NCBI GenBank assembly: GCA_002787035.1 | Contig: PCVP01000014.1 | Span: 50,422-114,421, forward strand | DNA length: 64,000 nucleotides | DNA from: Candidatus Peregrinibacteria bacterium CG11_big_fil_rev_8_21_14_0_20_49_14 | GTDB lineage: Bacteria > Patescibacteriota > Gracilibacteria > Peribacterales > Peribacteraceae | Direction of reading: 5' to 3' | Part shown: in pieces, positions 15,994 to 24,542 of the stretch | Layout of the letters: every line of letters starts with the position of its first letter | Numbering within the stretch: position 1 is the first letter of the stretch | The notes under the pieces: model-generated | Told to the model about the DNA's origin: nothing | What the model saw: the letters and a program-made list of their open reading frames with translations, nothing else | Database searches by the model: none | Position numbers and translations under genes: made by a program

Positions 15994-17013
15994 TTAGAGG
16001 AAGGAACCAACTTTTAAAACCATTTCTGTTACGCGCATTGCGTATCCCCACTCATTGTCATACCAGCTTAAAAGCTGAACCACATTTCCATCTATGACTT
16101 TCGTAAATGTTTCATCCACTATCGAAGAATGCGGATCTGTTTGAAAATCAATAGACACTCTTTCATCGTTGGAAACCGAGAGAATGTCTTTCAATGCGGG
16201 GGAAGCAGCAGCTTGTTCCAGTTTGGAAATTACTTCCGCCTCAGTCGTGTCTTTTTCCAGTGAGAAAGCCATGTAGGAACAACTGACCGTGGGAACAGGC
16301 ACGCGAAAAGCCATACCGTCTATTTTACCTTTTAATTCCGGGAATATTGCCGCACAAGCTTTTACAGCTCCTGTTTGCGTAGGAATAACAGAAAGAGTGG
16401 CAGCTCGTGATCGTCGTAGATCATTGCCTTCCTGAGACTTGTTATCCAGCAGGTTCTGAGAAGCTGTGAATGCATGCACGGAGCTGACAAGAAGACTCTG
16501 CACTCCAAATGCTTCATGCATGACTTTTATGACAGGTGCGATACAGTTGGTGGTACAAGAAGCATTCGAAACAATGGGCATATCCGCCGTAAGCTCGTGA
16601 TCGTTCACTCCTATGACAAACGTAGGAGTGCCGTCTTTCATGGGAGCGGTAACCACAACCTTTTTGGCGCCTGCGGACAAATGATGCCCGGCACTTTCCG
16701 CACTCGTAAAATGTCCCGTGGATTCAACAACCACATCCACACCCAGTTCTTTCCAGGGGCAAAGAGCCGGATCTTTCTCTTTCACCACACGCACTTTGGT
16801 TCCGTTGACGGAAATGTGATCGTCATCCAACACAGAAACCTCTCCCACGAATCGTCCGTGCAGTGAATCGTACTTCAAAAGGTATGCGCGCATAGCCGCG
16901 TCCGATGATGCGTTTACGGCAACAACCTGCACTCGATCACCGTATTTTTCCACAAATTGACGGTGAACATTTCGTCCTATTCGACCGTAACCGTTAATGG
17001 CTATCTTCAGCAT
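15994..17013 (-). CDS. gap: Glyceraldehyde-3-phosphate dehydrogenase, GapB-like (probable NADP preference)
   Basis: This enzyme interconverts glyceraldehyde 3-phosphate and 1,3-bisphosphoglycerate. The 339-residue protein starts MLKIAINGYGRIGRN and has the catalytic SNASCTTNCIAP (Cys153) and VHAFT (His180). The coenzyme loop is VAVNASSD (Asn34-Ala-Ser) where NAD-specific enzymes keep an aspartate (VAINDLxD). NAS at this spot is characteristic of the NADP-preferring, gluconeogenic GapB type. Directly downstream is fbp, which fits a gluconeogenic operon. The ATG at 17013 is the family start; an upstream extension is discarded. The preference for NADP is inferred from this loop. Confidence 0.93.
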   Translation of the reverse strand: MLKIAINGYGRIGRNVHRQFVEKYGDRVQVVAVNASSDAAMRAYLLKYDSLHGRFVGEVSVLDDDHISVNGTKVRVVKEKDPALCPWKELGVDVVVESTGHFTSAESAGHHLSAGAKKVVVTAPMKDGTPTFVIGVNDHELTADMPIVSNASCTTNCIAPVIKVMHEAFGVQSLLVSSVHAFTASQNLLDNKSQEGNDLRRSRAATLSVIPTQTGAVKACAAIFPELKGKIDGMAFRVPVPTVSCSYMAFSLEKDTTEAEVISKLEQAAASPALKDILSVSNDERVSIDFQTDPHSSIVDETFTKVIDGNVVQLLSWYDNEWGYAMRVTEMVLKVGSFL

Positions 17014-17092
17014 TGTGCCATCATCATACGGATAGCATTGGAGTTCGCAAGTGCCATTGTGGCAACAAATCTCAAATGGCAGATTGTCCCTT

Positions 17093-18151
17093 TTAGCCGA
17101 AAACGCTGATGAGTATTCCCATGAATGCAAAGAAGGATCCGATAATCCACAGCCTCATGGTCACCTTACTTTCTCCCCAATCCAATGCTTCAAAGTGGTG
17201 ATGAATTGGTGCGGCTCGAAATACCTTTTTACCGCCGCGAAGTTTTTTACTGGTTAGCTGAATGATGACAGAAAGCATTTCTATGACAAACACGAAGCCG
17301 ATGAGGGGTAACACCAAAATATTGTCTGTCATCAGCGCAATTACCCCAAGCATGCCACCGAGAGCAAGCGAACCGGTATCTCCCATGAAAAAGAGTGCGG
17401 GAGGAACGTTATGCCACAGAAACGCAGCAATTGCCCCGACAGTTACCGCACAAAATCCCGCTAAAATAACTTTTCCGCCTATGAACGCAAGAATGGCAAA
17501 CGAAAGGAAAGCGATGACCAGCAATCCGCCGGCAAGTCCGTCCAGACCATCGGTCACATTGACCGCATTCGCCGTTCCTACAAGAATAAATAGAAAGATC
17601 GGTGCATACCACCACCCCACAACAATATCTCCGTAGAACGGAATATGAATTTGATCGTATCCCAGCTTTACGCCGAACCACCACGCTCCGATAAGACTGA
17701 TGAGTATCAGAAATGAAATCTTCGGAAGCACATCCAAGCCTTTTTTCTTTCCGAGTCCGCAAATATTCCAGTAGTCATCCACCGCTCCCAAGATGCCCAT
17801 GGAAACAAGTGTGAAGAGTGGAAGATACACTTCACCCCGTTGCAAGAGAGAGTGATCCACAAAGCCCGTATACGAGAGAATGCGAGAGAATGCGACGGTA
17901 AGAAGAATGGAACTCCAAATGAGGATTCCTCCCATGGTCGGTGTGCCAAATTTGTCTTTGTGATACTTTCTGAAAATGGTTGCCTCTCTTCCATCCACAG
18001 CCTCCACTCTCAGCTGCTTTCCCAGCTTATTTCTTCGGAGGAACGATACGAAGCCCGGTGTGGCAAAGAGCCCTGCTATAAAAGCAAAAAAAGCATAGCC
18101 GACTATTGCCAGTATCGAAATTTCGGGACGGGTTGGAATATCTATAACCAT
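17093..18151 (-). CDS. mraY: Phospho-N-acetylmuramoyl-pentapeptide transferase
   Basis: MraY makes lipid I by moving phospho-MurNAc-pentapeptide onto undecaprenyl phosphate at the inner membrane face. The 352-residue, about ten-helix protein has KDKFGTPTMGGILIW, GAVDDYWN, NAVNVTDGLDGLAGG and the C-terminal HHHFEALDWGESKVTMRLWIIG. The ATG at 18151 has a TAGTCT box ending 7 bases upstream. It is isolated from other mur genes and lies between dnaB and gap. It shows that the organism makes peptidoglycan. Confidence 0.95.
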   Translation of the reverse strand: MVIDIPTRPEISILAIVGYAFFAFIAGLFATPGFVSFLRRNKLGKQLRVEAVDGREATIFRKYHKDKFGTPTMGGILIWSSILLTVAFSRILSYTGFVDHSLLQRGEVYLPLFTLVSMGILGAVDDYWNICGLGKKKGLDVLPKISFLILISLIGAWWFGVKLGYDQIHIPFYGDIVVGWWYAPIFLFILVGTANAVNVTDGLDGLAGGLLVIAFLSFAILAFIGGKVILAGFCAVTVGAIAAFLWHNVPPALFFMGDTGSLALGGMLGVIALMTDNILVLPLIGFVFVIEMLSVIIQLTSKKLRGGKKVFRAAPIHHHFEALDWGESKVTMRLWIIGSFFAFMGILISVFG

Positions 18152-18182
18152 GAATAAGAGACTAGCGTAACGCAGTAATTTT

Positions 18183-19553
18183 TCAAGACTGTGTGTGCAC
18201 CTTGTCCACGTCGTAAAAACGCATCTGCTCTTTCTTAAAGAGCAGTTCCACACGGCCAGTAGGACCGTTTCGATGTTTGCGGATGTAAATATCTGTCATG
18301 CCGGGACGGTCGCTGTCTTCTTCGTAATAGTCTTCTCTGTACATCATAAGCACCACATCAGCATCTTGCTCTATGGATCCCGATTCGCGAAGATCCGAGA
18401 GCGCCGGAATGTTCCCGGGCCTGTTTTCCACCGCTCGTGACAACTGAGAGAGTGCAATGACAGGAACATGAAGTTCCCTTCCAATTTGTTTCAGAGAACG
18501 AGAGATTTCAGAAATTTCCTGCACCCTGTTTCCTGCATAGCTCTGATTTCCGGTACTCATGAGCTGCATATAGTCGATAACGAGGAGATCCAGTCCGTGT
18601 TCCATCTGCAACCTGCGAGCCTTTGCACGTAATTCCGGTATGGACGAGGCGACCGAATCATCTATGAATATTTTGGATTTGTTCAGTTCGTCCATTATCG
18701 GACCCATGTTTTGGAAGTCACTGTCATCCAGTTTTCCTTTTTGCAGTTTCCACGAGTCGACTCCGAGCATGGATGCAAACAGACGATCTACCAATTGTTC
18801 TTTGCTCATTTCCAATGAGAAAATTCCGACGCTCTTGCCTGACTTAATGGCAGCATTTTGAGCAATATTCAATGCCAAGCTCGTTTTTCCCATGCTGGGA
18901 CGAGCGGCGATAATAATAAGGTCACTGGGCTGGAAGCCTGACAGTTTTGCATCCAAAGCATGAAAACCGGAGGGAACACCTTTCACAGGATCGTCGTCGT
19001 CGGATTCGTGCATTTCGGCAAATTTTTCGTATCGCAATTCAAGAATATCTCGAATATGGACAAATTTGTCTTTCATAAACATATTCGATATTTCGAACAC
19101 AGATTTTTCAACTTCATCCAGCAGTTCGGGAATGTTTCTGTTTTCCTCGTATCCCAATCCTTTTATTTTGTCTCCTGCTCGAATGATGCGCCTGTGCACA
19201 GACTTGGTTTTGACTATTTGACCGTACTGGTAGACATGGGAAGACGTGGGGACATCCGAAGCCAGAGCCGCCAAAAATGAACTGCCTCCTACCTCATCTA
19301 TTTTGGAATTACCTGCGAGTTTGTTACTGACAGTAACGAAATCGATAACTTCATGATTTTGATGCAATTGATAAATTGCTGAGAAAATTAGCTTATACGT
19401 AGGGTCGTAGAAATCTTCAGGCGTCAAGAAGTCACTGATCTTTATGATGGCATCGGGATCTAAGAGCAATGCACCGAGCACGGTTTTTTCCGCATCCGTG
19501 GAATGAGGCTGCGTGTCGAGTGCTGGCGGTGTTTTTTTTGCTGCTGCGTCCAT
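18183..19553 (-). CDS. dnaB: Replicative DNA helicase DnaB
   Basis: DnaB is the hexameric helicase at the replication fork. The 456-residue protein has the N-terminal DnaB domain (DAEKTVLGALLLDPDAI), then a RecA-like motor with IIAARPSMGKTSLALNIA (Walker A, about 215-232), LLVIDYMQLMS (Walker B), LSQLSRAVENRPGNIPALSDLRESGSIEQDADVV, and the C-terminal KHRNGPTG. It has the standard length and no intein. mraY follows on the same strand. Identification is secure. Confidence 0.96.
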   Translation of the reverse strand: MDAAAKKTPPALDTQPHSTDAEKTVLGALLLDPDAIIKISDFLTPEDFYDPTYKLIFSAIYQLHQNHEVIDFVTVSNKLAGNSKIDEVGGSSFLAALASDVPTSSHVYQYGQIVKTKSVHRRIIRAGDKIKGLGYEENRNIPELLDEVEKSVFEISNMFMKDKFVHIRDILELRYEKFAEMHESDDDDPVKGVPSGFHALDAKLSGFQPSDLIIIAARPSMGKTSLALNIAQNAAIKSGKSVGIFSLEMSKEQLVDRLFASMLGVDSWKLQKGKLDDSDFQNMGPIMDELNKSKIFIDDSVASSIPELRAKARRLQMEHGLDLLVIDYMQLMSTGNQSYAGNRVQEISEISRSLKQIGRELHVPVIALSQLSRAVENRPGNIPALSDLRESGSIEQDADVVLMMYREDYYEEDSDRPGMTDIYIRKHRNGPTGRVELLFKKEQMRFYDVDKVHTQS

Positions 19554-19693
19554 AGGGGAGGGGATGAATTCTGATCGTAACCAGGCATCCGATCAATCCA
19601 TTCCCCCTTGCCAAAGTGTCGAGGCATCATGCAATACGGGGAGCAAATGTGGAAAAAGTGTGGATACCATCAAAGATTCTGTACAATACACAT

Positions 19694-20344
19694 ATGAATG
19701 AGCCCTCAGAGCTATTGGAAGTGTACGATATGGACGATGAACTCGTCGCAGTCATGCCACGCGACGAATTTTACGAACAAATTACAAAAGAATTTGCAAA
19801 TACCGGCAACATTACGAAGAAAGTAAAATCTATCCGTGTCATACTTATGACTACCGACGGCAGAATTTATGTACAGAGACGCAGCAATAAGAAAGAGCAA
19901 AACAGAGGACTGTACGACAAAACGATCGGCGGCCACTATATGAGCGGACATACGTGGGAGATGACAGTCGTCCGTGAAATGGTGGAAGAACTGGGCATCC
20001 CCTCCGTCGTGTTGCCCCCGAAGGACTTTAAAAAAGCCATCAACACAACCAATACCGACATCATTGGCATTTTTAAAGAAATCGACTACGACAACAACTT
20101 TCTTTCTCTGCGAACAACCGATTCATTACCGATAGTACAGCCCTACATGAACACGTTTTACATAGGGTATTACAACGGTCCCATAAAGTTTCATGACGGT
20201 GAAGCTTCCGGCATAGAAGTGCACAGTGTGGATGAACTGGAAAAAGATATTGCAAGTAATCCGGATAAATACACCGAAGATTTAAAAGTGATGATACAAA
20301 AATACCGGGATCATTTGATCCCGGCAGATGAAATAGCGAAATAG
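19694..20344 (+). CDS. Nudix hydrolase with an altered Nudix box
   Basis: The 216-residue protein has a Nudix fold: SIRVILMTTDGRIYVQRRSNKK, then GGHYMSGHTWEMTVVREMVEELGI (about residues 79-102). The second half of the box (REMVEELG) is intact, but the first catalytic-box glutamate (G-x5-E) is His. The arrangement resembles isopentenyl-diphosphate isomerase-like and coenzyme-type Nudix enzymes more than MutT. A TACAAT box (19682-19687) ends 6 bases before the ATG at 19694. The substrate is unknown. Confidence 0.82.
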   Translation: MNEPSELLEVYDMDDELVAVMPRDEFYEQITKEFANTGNITKKVKSIRVILMTTDGRIYVQRRSNKKEQNRGLYDKTIGGHYMSGHTWEMTVVREMVEELGIPSVVLPPKDFKKAINTTNTDIIGIFKEIDYDNNFLSLRTTDSLPIVQPYMNTFYIGYYNGPIKFHDGEASGIEVHSVDELEKDIASNPDKYTEDLKVMIQKYRDHLIPADEIAK

Positions 20345-20348
20345 CAAT

Positions 20349-21476
20349 TTACATGTCCGCAGCTTTTCGAATCTCTTTGATGAGACCTGCAGCTATTTTG
20401 GGATTTTCCATGAGATAAATTCTCGCCTGCTCTTTGCCCTGACCTATTGTTTCTTCACCGTGACGGAAATACGCTCCCGCCCTCTCCAAAATACCAAACT
20501 TCACACCAAGCTCTAATATATCTCCCTCACAACTTATACCTTTATTGTAGAGAATATCGAATTCGGCTTGTCGAAAGGGTGGTGCGACCTTGTTTTTCAC
20601 CACCTTTACACGAGTACGGTTTCCCACAATTTCTTGTGTGGCACCGTCCGGTCCCGTGGATTTTTCCAATATTTTATCGATACGGCGAACATCCAAGCGC
20701 AATGAAGAGTAGAACTTCAATGCTTGCCCGCCAGCCGTGGTTTCCGGGTTACCGAACATGACCCCTATCTTCATGCGAATCTGGTTAATGAAGATAACAC
20801 TGGTACCGCTCTTTCCGACTACGGCAGTAAGTTTCCGCAGTGCCTGACTCATAAGACGTGCCTGTAAACCCATTTGAGGGTCTCCCATACTTCCTTCAAT
20901 TTCCGCACGAGGAGTAAGGGCCGCGACAGAGTCTATGACAATAATGCTAATGGCTCCGCTGCGAACAAGTGTTTCGCAAATCTCCAATGCCTGTTCTCCG
21001 CAATCGGGCTGAGACACAAGCAGTGCGTCTATATCCACTCCGATTCTTTTTGCATACTGAATATCCAACGCATGCTCCGCATCTATGAATGCGGCTCTGC
21101 CGCCTCTTTTCTGTACCTCTGCGATCGCATGAAGTGACAATGTGGTTTTTCCACTGCTCTCCGGACCATAAATTTCAATAATTCGCCCCTCCGGAATACC
21201 ACCGCCAAGAGCGAGATCCAGCGCGAGAGAGCCGGACGGATACCGCTTGATGTGCCTGTGCGCGTTTTCATCCATTTTCATAATGGCACCTTCGCCGTGC
21301 TGCTTTTCTATGTGCGCCAAGGCTGCAAGGATGGCTTCGTCTTTTGCCTGTTCTATGGGATCGACTTTTTTAGCCGGTTTTGATTTGGATTCCATCGCAG
21401 ATGCGATGATGGAAGACTCGTTAACTTGAGGATCTTTCATTACTGCGGTTGAGGAAGAGGTGGATGCTTTGACCAT
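20349..21476 (-). CDS. recA: Recombinase RecA
   Basis: RecA coats single-stranded DNA for homologous recombination and induces SOS. The 375-residue protein has a 50-residue Ser/Lys-rich N-terminal extension, then the canonical core: [19 protein letters not shown] (Walker A), [41 protein letters not shown], and the loop [18 protein letters not shown] [15 protein letters not shown]. The C-terminus is shorter than in Escherichia coli. No clear LexA box is seen upstream, and the intergenic stretch 21477-21622 holds no other gene. Identification is secure. Confidence 0.96.
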   Translation of the reverse strand: MVKASTSSSTAVMKDPQVNESSIIASAMESKSKPAKKVDPIEQAKDEAILAALAHIEKQHGEGAIMKMDENAHRHIKRYPSGSLALDLALGGGIPEGRIIEIYGPESSGKTTLSLHAIAEVQKRGGRAAFIDAEHALDIQYAKRIGVDIDALLVSQPDCGEQALEICETLVRSGAISIIVIDSVAALTPRAEIEGSMGDPQMGLQARLMSQALRKLTAVVGKSGTSVIFINQIRMKIGVMFGNPETTAGGQALKFYSSLRLDVRRIDKILEKSTGPDGATQEIVGNRTRVKVVKNKVAPPFRQAEFDILYNKGISCEGDILELGVKFGILERAGAYFRHGEETIGQGKEQARIYLMENPKIAAGLIKEIRKAADM

Positions 21477-21599
21477 AATACTAGGGGGAAGTTGGGAAGT
21501 ATGAAATAGGATTTACCAAGGTGAACGGTTATACACCACCTTACGCAAAAGAGCGTACAGATAAAAACAATTGCACTTGCAAGGCAATAGAATAATGGT

Positions 21600-21617
21600 G
21601 GTGTACTGTAGTACACC
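21600..21617. other. Short perfect inverted repeat between recA and the lipoprotein gene
   Basis: GGTGTAC-TGTA-GTACACC is a perfect 7-bp inverted repeat lying 5 bases past the stop of the lipoprotein gene and upstream of recA. There is no adjacent T-run, so it is not a standard terminator. It might be a protein-binding site for recA control or a weak 3' hairpin. Confidence 0.4.
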
Positions 21618-21622
21618 TACTT

Positions 21623-22441
21623 TTACAGAGGCGTACACGTACCGATATCTTGCTCCGTATCGGTCACTTCACAGTATTGGCCGGACGGACAGAGTACACC
21701 CGCAGGACCGCCGCAAGGACCACCCGTTACAGCTCCACCCGAGCCCAATGCGGGCTGTTGTGACGACGACGCATCTTCTGTGTGGAGTTCCAACGATGCC
21801 AACAGGGAAAGCCACTGTTCCCGCAGCTCAGCTGCATTCGGGCTCTGATCCGCAGAGAACAGCATGGTAAGCATGGTGTCACCATGATGAACGTACACAG
21901 CCTGAGTGCCTGTCTGCTCATTGATAATACGCACGGCAGGGAAACCGTCTACGACGATGGAGACACCGAACGGAAACTCTTCCGGTGCGTCCTGTGCAGA
22001 CAGCGAGAGCACGGGTTTCTCCTGTGAAGGCGCAAAGAAGAACGATGTGCCTCCTTCTTTCGTGTGCGTCCATTCTTTGGGAGCATCCAAGCTGAGCAAA
22101 AGATGTGTAAGATCCCAACGCTTGGTGGTTGTTTCACTTTCTACGACAGATTCCACAACAAGTACCGGCAGCAACTTATCGTCAATATTCGGCTCTAAGA
22201 CTCCTCGCAATGTCACCATTTTTCGTTCGTAGGCACGTAAGGTAATGAGTGTGCTCTCAACGAAATACAGCTCCTTTCCGTTTTTTGTGAGTACATGAGT
22301 TCCGCGACGGGCCAAAGAAAGCTCTGCGGGCATAAGAATACCCGAGACAGTTTGCTCTCCCTTCGGCAGAGGTGGGAGTGGCTCTTTCGCACAAGAAGCA
22401 AGAAGAAGACTGGCCAGTAAAAAAAGCTTTACGGACTTCAT
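21623..22441 (-). CDS. Putative lipoprotein with Cys-rich C-terminus
   Basis: The 272-residue protein has a lipoprotein signal MKSVKLFLLASLLLASCAKE with the lipobox at LASC (Cys17). The mature part is beta-rich with no recognised domain. A Gly/Pro-rich linker precedes a short C-terminal module with four cysteines (GGPCGGPAGVLCPSGQYCEVTDTEQDIGTC), like small disulfide-bonded EGF or keratin-like repeats. It is likely anchored on the outer face of the cytoplasmic membrane. It follows the sigma-like regulator on the same strand by 17 bases. Function unknown. Confidence 0.75.
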   Translation of the reverse strand: MKSVKLFLLASLLLASCAKEPLPPLPKGEQTVSGILMPAELSLARRGTHVLTKNGKELYFVESTLITLRAYERKMVTLRGVLEPNIDDKLLPVLVVESVVESETTTKRWDLTHLLLSLDAPKEWTHTKEGGTSFFFAPSQEKPVLSLSAQDAPEEFPFGVSIVVDGFPAVRIINEQTGTQAVYVHHGDTMLTMLFSADQSPNAAELREQWLSLLASLELHTEDASSSQQPALGSGGAVTGGPCGGPAGVLCPSGQYCEVTDTEQDIGTCTPL

Positions 22442-22458
22442 GGTTTCAAAGTGAAAGC

Positions 22459-23562
22459 TTACTTCTTCGCGGAGTCGAATGCATACACAGCACGACCAAC
22501 ACGTTTGAAGTATGGCATTTTCTGAAGGTTGAGTGAAATGGTACCCACCTTCACAGTGCGCTGCTTTGCAACCTCAGCGATAATTTCTTTTTTACTGAGA
22601 GAACCTTTATCGATAAGAATTTTTTCTATCACATCAGCAACCGTTCCCGGCTCATACCCCCATTCACGCAGCGCGTAGAGTCCGCGTCCGACCAGGACAA
22701 ATTGCGGATAACGAATCAGTTCGTTGTGCACGGCCTGAACAGTAACGTTCTTGTGGTCAAAACCTGCCTCGCGAATGCGGTTCGCAATTTCCATAAAGTG
22801 AAGAGGCTCGCCTGTTTTCTTCAAAATGATTTCCACCTTATCTCGAATACTTCGTGGTCGAACGAATCTCCAATCTGTCAGTCCCCATCCTTCTGAAATT
22901 TCTTTGAGTCTTTCATCCACAGCGAGACAGCTGACAATCAGCTCTCTGCTCGGAATGCGTCCCTCGAAGAGGTTGAGAGACTGAATGGCAGAGACAATCT
23001 CATCTGTCTGCATACAAGACTTTCTTTTCTTCAGGATTTTTACGATGTTATTCACGATCATCTGTACATCGTCCATTGCCAGAGAATCCAATCTCCAGAA
23101 TGGTCGGAAATTGTTGCTCTTGCTACCTCGCTGAATTTCGTTGTCGATAGAGAAGGAGAGGCGAAGTACTGACCCATCGAGATCCTTGCTGTCCTGAATA
23201 CGTTTCAGTACGGCACTGACCAGGGCACTCTCTGCCATCACACCACCGTGTGCGTGCAAAATACTCTTCGCAAGATCGTTAACCTCATCCAAACGCGTCG
23301 TACGAACCGTACGGCGAAGTTTTCCAAGTGCGATACTCTCAATTTGACGAATGCGTTCTCGTGTGACATTAAAATGCTTTCCGATCTTCTCCAAAGTCTG
23401 CTTTTGACTACCCTGCAGTGCAAAACGTTTTTTAATTACAGCTGATTCCTTATCTGTAAGGACGAGGAAAAGGTTACTGAGCAACTCATCGAGATCAAGC
23501 ACAAGTTGCTTGCTAGGAGCTTTCTGCTGGGAAATTGTGGTTTGGACTGCGAGGTCGGACAT
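22459..23562 (-). CDS. Transcription regulator: sigma-70 region 4 fused to HARE-HTH domains
   Basis: The 367-residue protein opens with a sigma-70 region 4-like helix-turn-helix (about 34-95: KESAVIKKRFALQGSQKQTLEKIG, VTRERIRQIESIALGKLRR), which normally contacts the -35 box. Regions 2 and 3 of a sigma factor are missing. Two HARE-HTH-like winged-helix repeats follow in the C-terminal half: IRDKVEIILKKTGEPLHFMEIANRIRE and VADVIEKILIDKGSLSKKEIIAEVA, both ending in a VGRGLYAL/VGRAVYAF strand. HARE-HTH is also the fold of the RNA polymerase delta subunit. It probably acts on RNA polymerase or promoters; it cannot be a complete sigma factor. Confidence 0.75.
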   Translation of the reverse strand: MSDLAVQTTISQQKAPSKQLVLDLDELLSNLFLVLTDKESAVIKKRFALQGSQKQTLEKIGKHFNVTRERIRQIESIALGKLRRTVRTTRLDEVNDLAKSILHAHGGVMAESALVSAVLKRIQDSKDLDGSVLRLSFSIDNEIQRGSKSNNFRPFWRLDSLAMDDVQMIVNNIVKILKKRKSCMQTDEIVSAIQSLNLFEGRIPSRELIVSCLAVDERLKEISEGWGLTDWRFVRPRSIRDKVEIILKKTGEPLHFMEIANRIREAGFDHKNVTVQAVHNELIRYPQFVLVGRGLYALREWGYEPGTVADVIEKILIDKGSLSKKEIIAEVAKQRTVKVGTISLNLQKMPYFKRVGRAVYAFDSAKK

Positions 23563-23705
23563 AGAGTGAAGGGGAGAACAACCCTCGTTTTACCAAAAAA
23601 TTGACAGAAACAAAAGTTATATGAGCGGTTCGGGTAGACTTTTAAGTGTACTTGTTGCGTACGAACTTTTGGTAATCGGAGAATGTTCAAAGAGCAAAGG
23701 ATAAT

Positions 23706-23733
23706 ACTTTAATGACATTTAAACATTTGTCAA
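23706..23733 (-). promoter_or_regulatory. Candidate promoter upstream of the sigma-region-4 regulator
   Basis: On the minus strand TTGACA (23728-23733) is followed after 16 bases by TAAAGT (23706-23711). The surrounding 170-base stretch is AT-rich and holds no gene, so the regulator would have a 5' leader of about 140 bases, unusually long for this window. Confidence 0.4.
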
Positions 23734-23737
23734 CATT

Positions 23738-24115
23738 TTAACTTCCTCTTTTCTGACGGTCACAGAAGGTCAAAAGAAGTTGACATGCCGCCGCAGCATC
23801 GGGGTCCACATCCGACAGGGTGGGGGTGGAATATCGCTCATCTAATAAGGATACATGTATCCCAAGATCTTCCAGTGCTTCTGCCACTGAATGCACATGA
23901 ATACACTGTGACCCCTCTTCGCCTCCGGGTAACAAGGGGAGACCGCATACCACAGTGTGAATATCCCGATCTTTCACAAGAGAGAGAATTTGACTGATCA
24001 GCTCGTCTTCACTCACGTGAAATACCGTACTGAGAGCGATGGGAACGCCCGTATCGGCAGAGCAGAATGCCACTCCGGTTCGTCTTAGGCCGATATCGAG
24101 CGCGAGAATATTCAC
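23738..24115 (-). CDS. ruvX: Putative pre-16S rRNA nuclease / Holliday junction resolvase YqgF (RuvX)
   Basis: The 125-residue protein has the RNase H-like YqgF fold: MNILALDIGLRRTGVAFCSADTGVPIAL (catalytic Asp7), VVCGLPLLPGGEEGSQC, and LLDERYSTPTLSD (second acidic site). YqgF trims the 5' end of 16S rRNA in Escherichia coli and has been proposed as a Holliday junction resolvase. The start is a GTG at 24115. It follows rpsT by 42 bases on the same strand. Family identification is confident; the precise substrate is not. Confidence 0.9.
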   Translation of the reverse strand: MNILALDIGLRRTGVAFCSADTGVPIALSTVFHVSEDELISQILSLVKDRDIHTVVCGLPLLPGGEEGSQCIHVHSVAEALEDLGIHVSLLDERYSTPTLSDVDPDAAAACQLLLTFCDRQKRGS

Positions 24116-24157
24116 TGCAAAAAAGAGTACGCGATCTGCGAAGGTACGGCGAGAATG

Positions 24158-24421
24158 TTACTTACAGGCAGCAACCAACTTTGCCATGCGAGCCTTCCTT
24201 CTGGATGCCGCATTGCGGTGGATAATGTGTTTCTTAGCTGCGGTGTCTATGGACTTAAACACAGTAGGGAGCAATGCCTCCGCATCTGCTTTCTTTCCTT
24301 CTTTCGTCAGATCCGTAATTTTACGAATCATGGTTTTCATGTGCGTTTTGAAAGGAAGACGACGCTGGCGACGTACTTCGTTTTGCTTGGACCTTTTGAT
24401 GGCGGACTTAATAAGTGGCAT
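24158..24421 (-). CDS. rpsT: 30S ribosomal protein S20
   Basis: S20 is an early-binding 16S rRNA protein. The 87-residue, Lys/Arg-rich, all-helical protein has MPLIKSAIKRSKQNEVRRQRR at the N-terminus and HIIHRNAASRRKARMAKLV at the C-terminus, both diagnostic. Length and position as a single gene fit. It is divergent from glmS. Identification is secure. Confidence 0.94.
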   Translation of the reverse strand: MPLIKSAIKRSKQNEVRRQRRLPFKTHMKTMIRKITDLTKEGKKADAEALLPTVFKSIDTAAKKHIIHRNAASRRKARMAKLVAACK

Positions 24422-24505
24422 AAAGCTGGGAAATCCTACGCAAGCGACTCTCTTCGGTCAAGGAAAGATAGGAAAAAGAAGAAAGAAAATCCCTGCATCC
24501 TCTCA

Positions 24506-24535
24506 TTGACTGAATTTCAATTATCCGCTTATATA
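24506..24535 (+). promoter_or_regulatory. Leaderless promoter of glmS
   Basis: TTGACT (24506-24511), an 18-base spacer and TATATA (24530-24535) end 7 bases before the glmS ATG at 24543. This leaves no room for a 5' untranslated region, and so no glmS ribozyme. Confidence 0.65.
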
Positions 24536-24542
24536 TGCGCAT

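Noticed and set aside
24422..24542. glmS ribozyme or riboswitch upstream of glmS
   Set aside because: The promoter ends 7 bases before the start codon, so there is no leader to hold a ribozyme, and no ribozyme-like core is visible.
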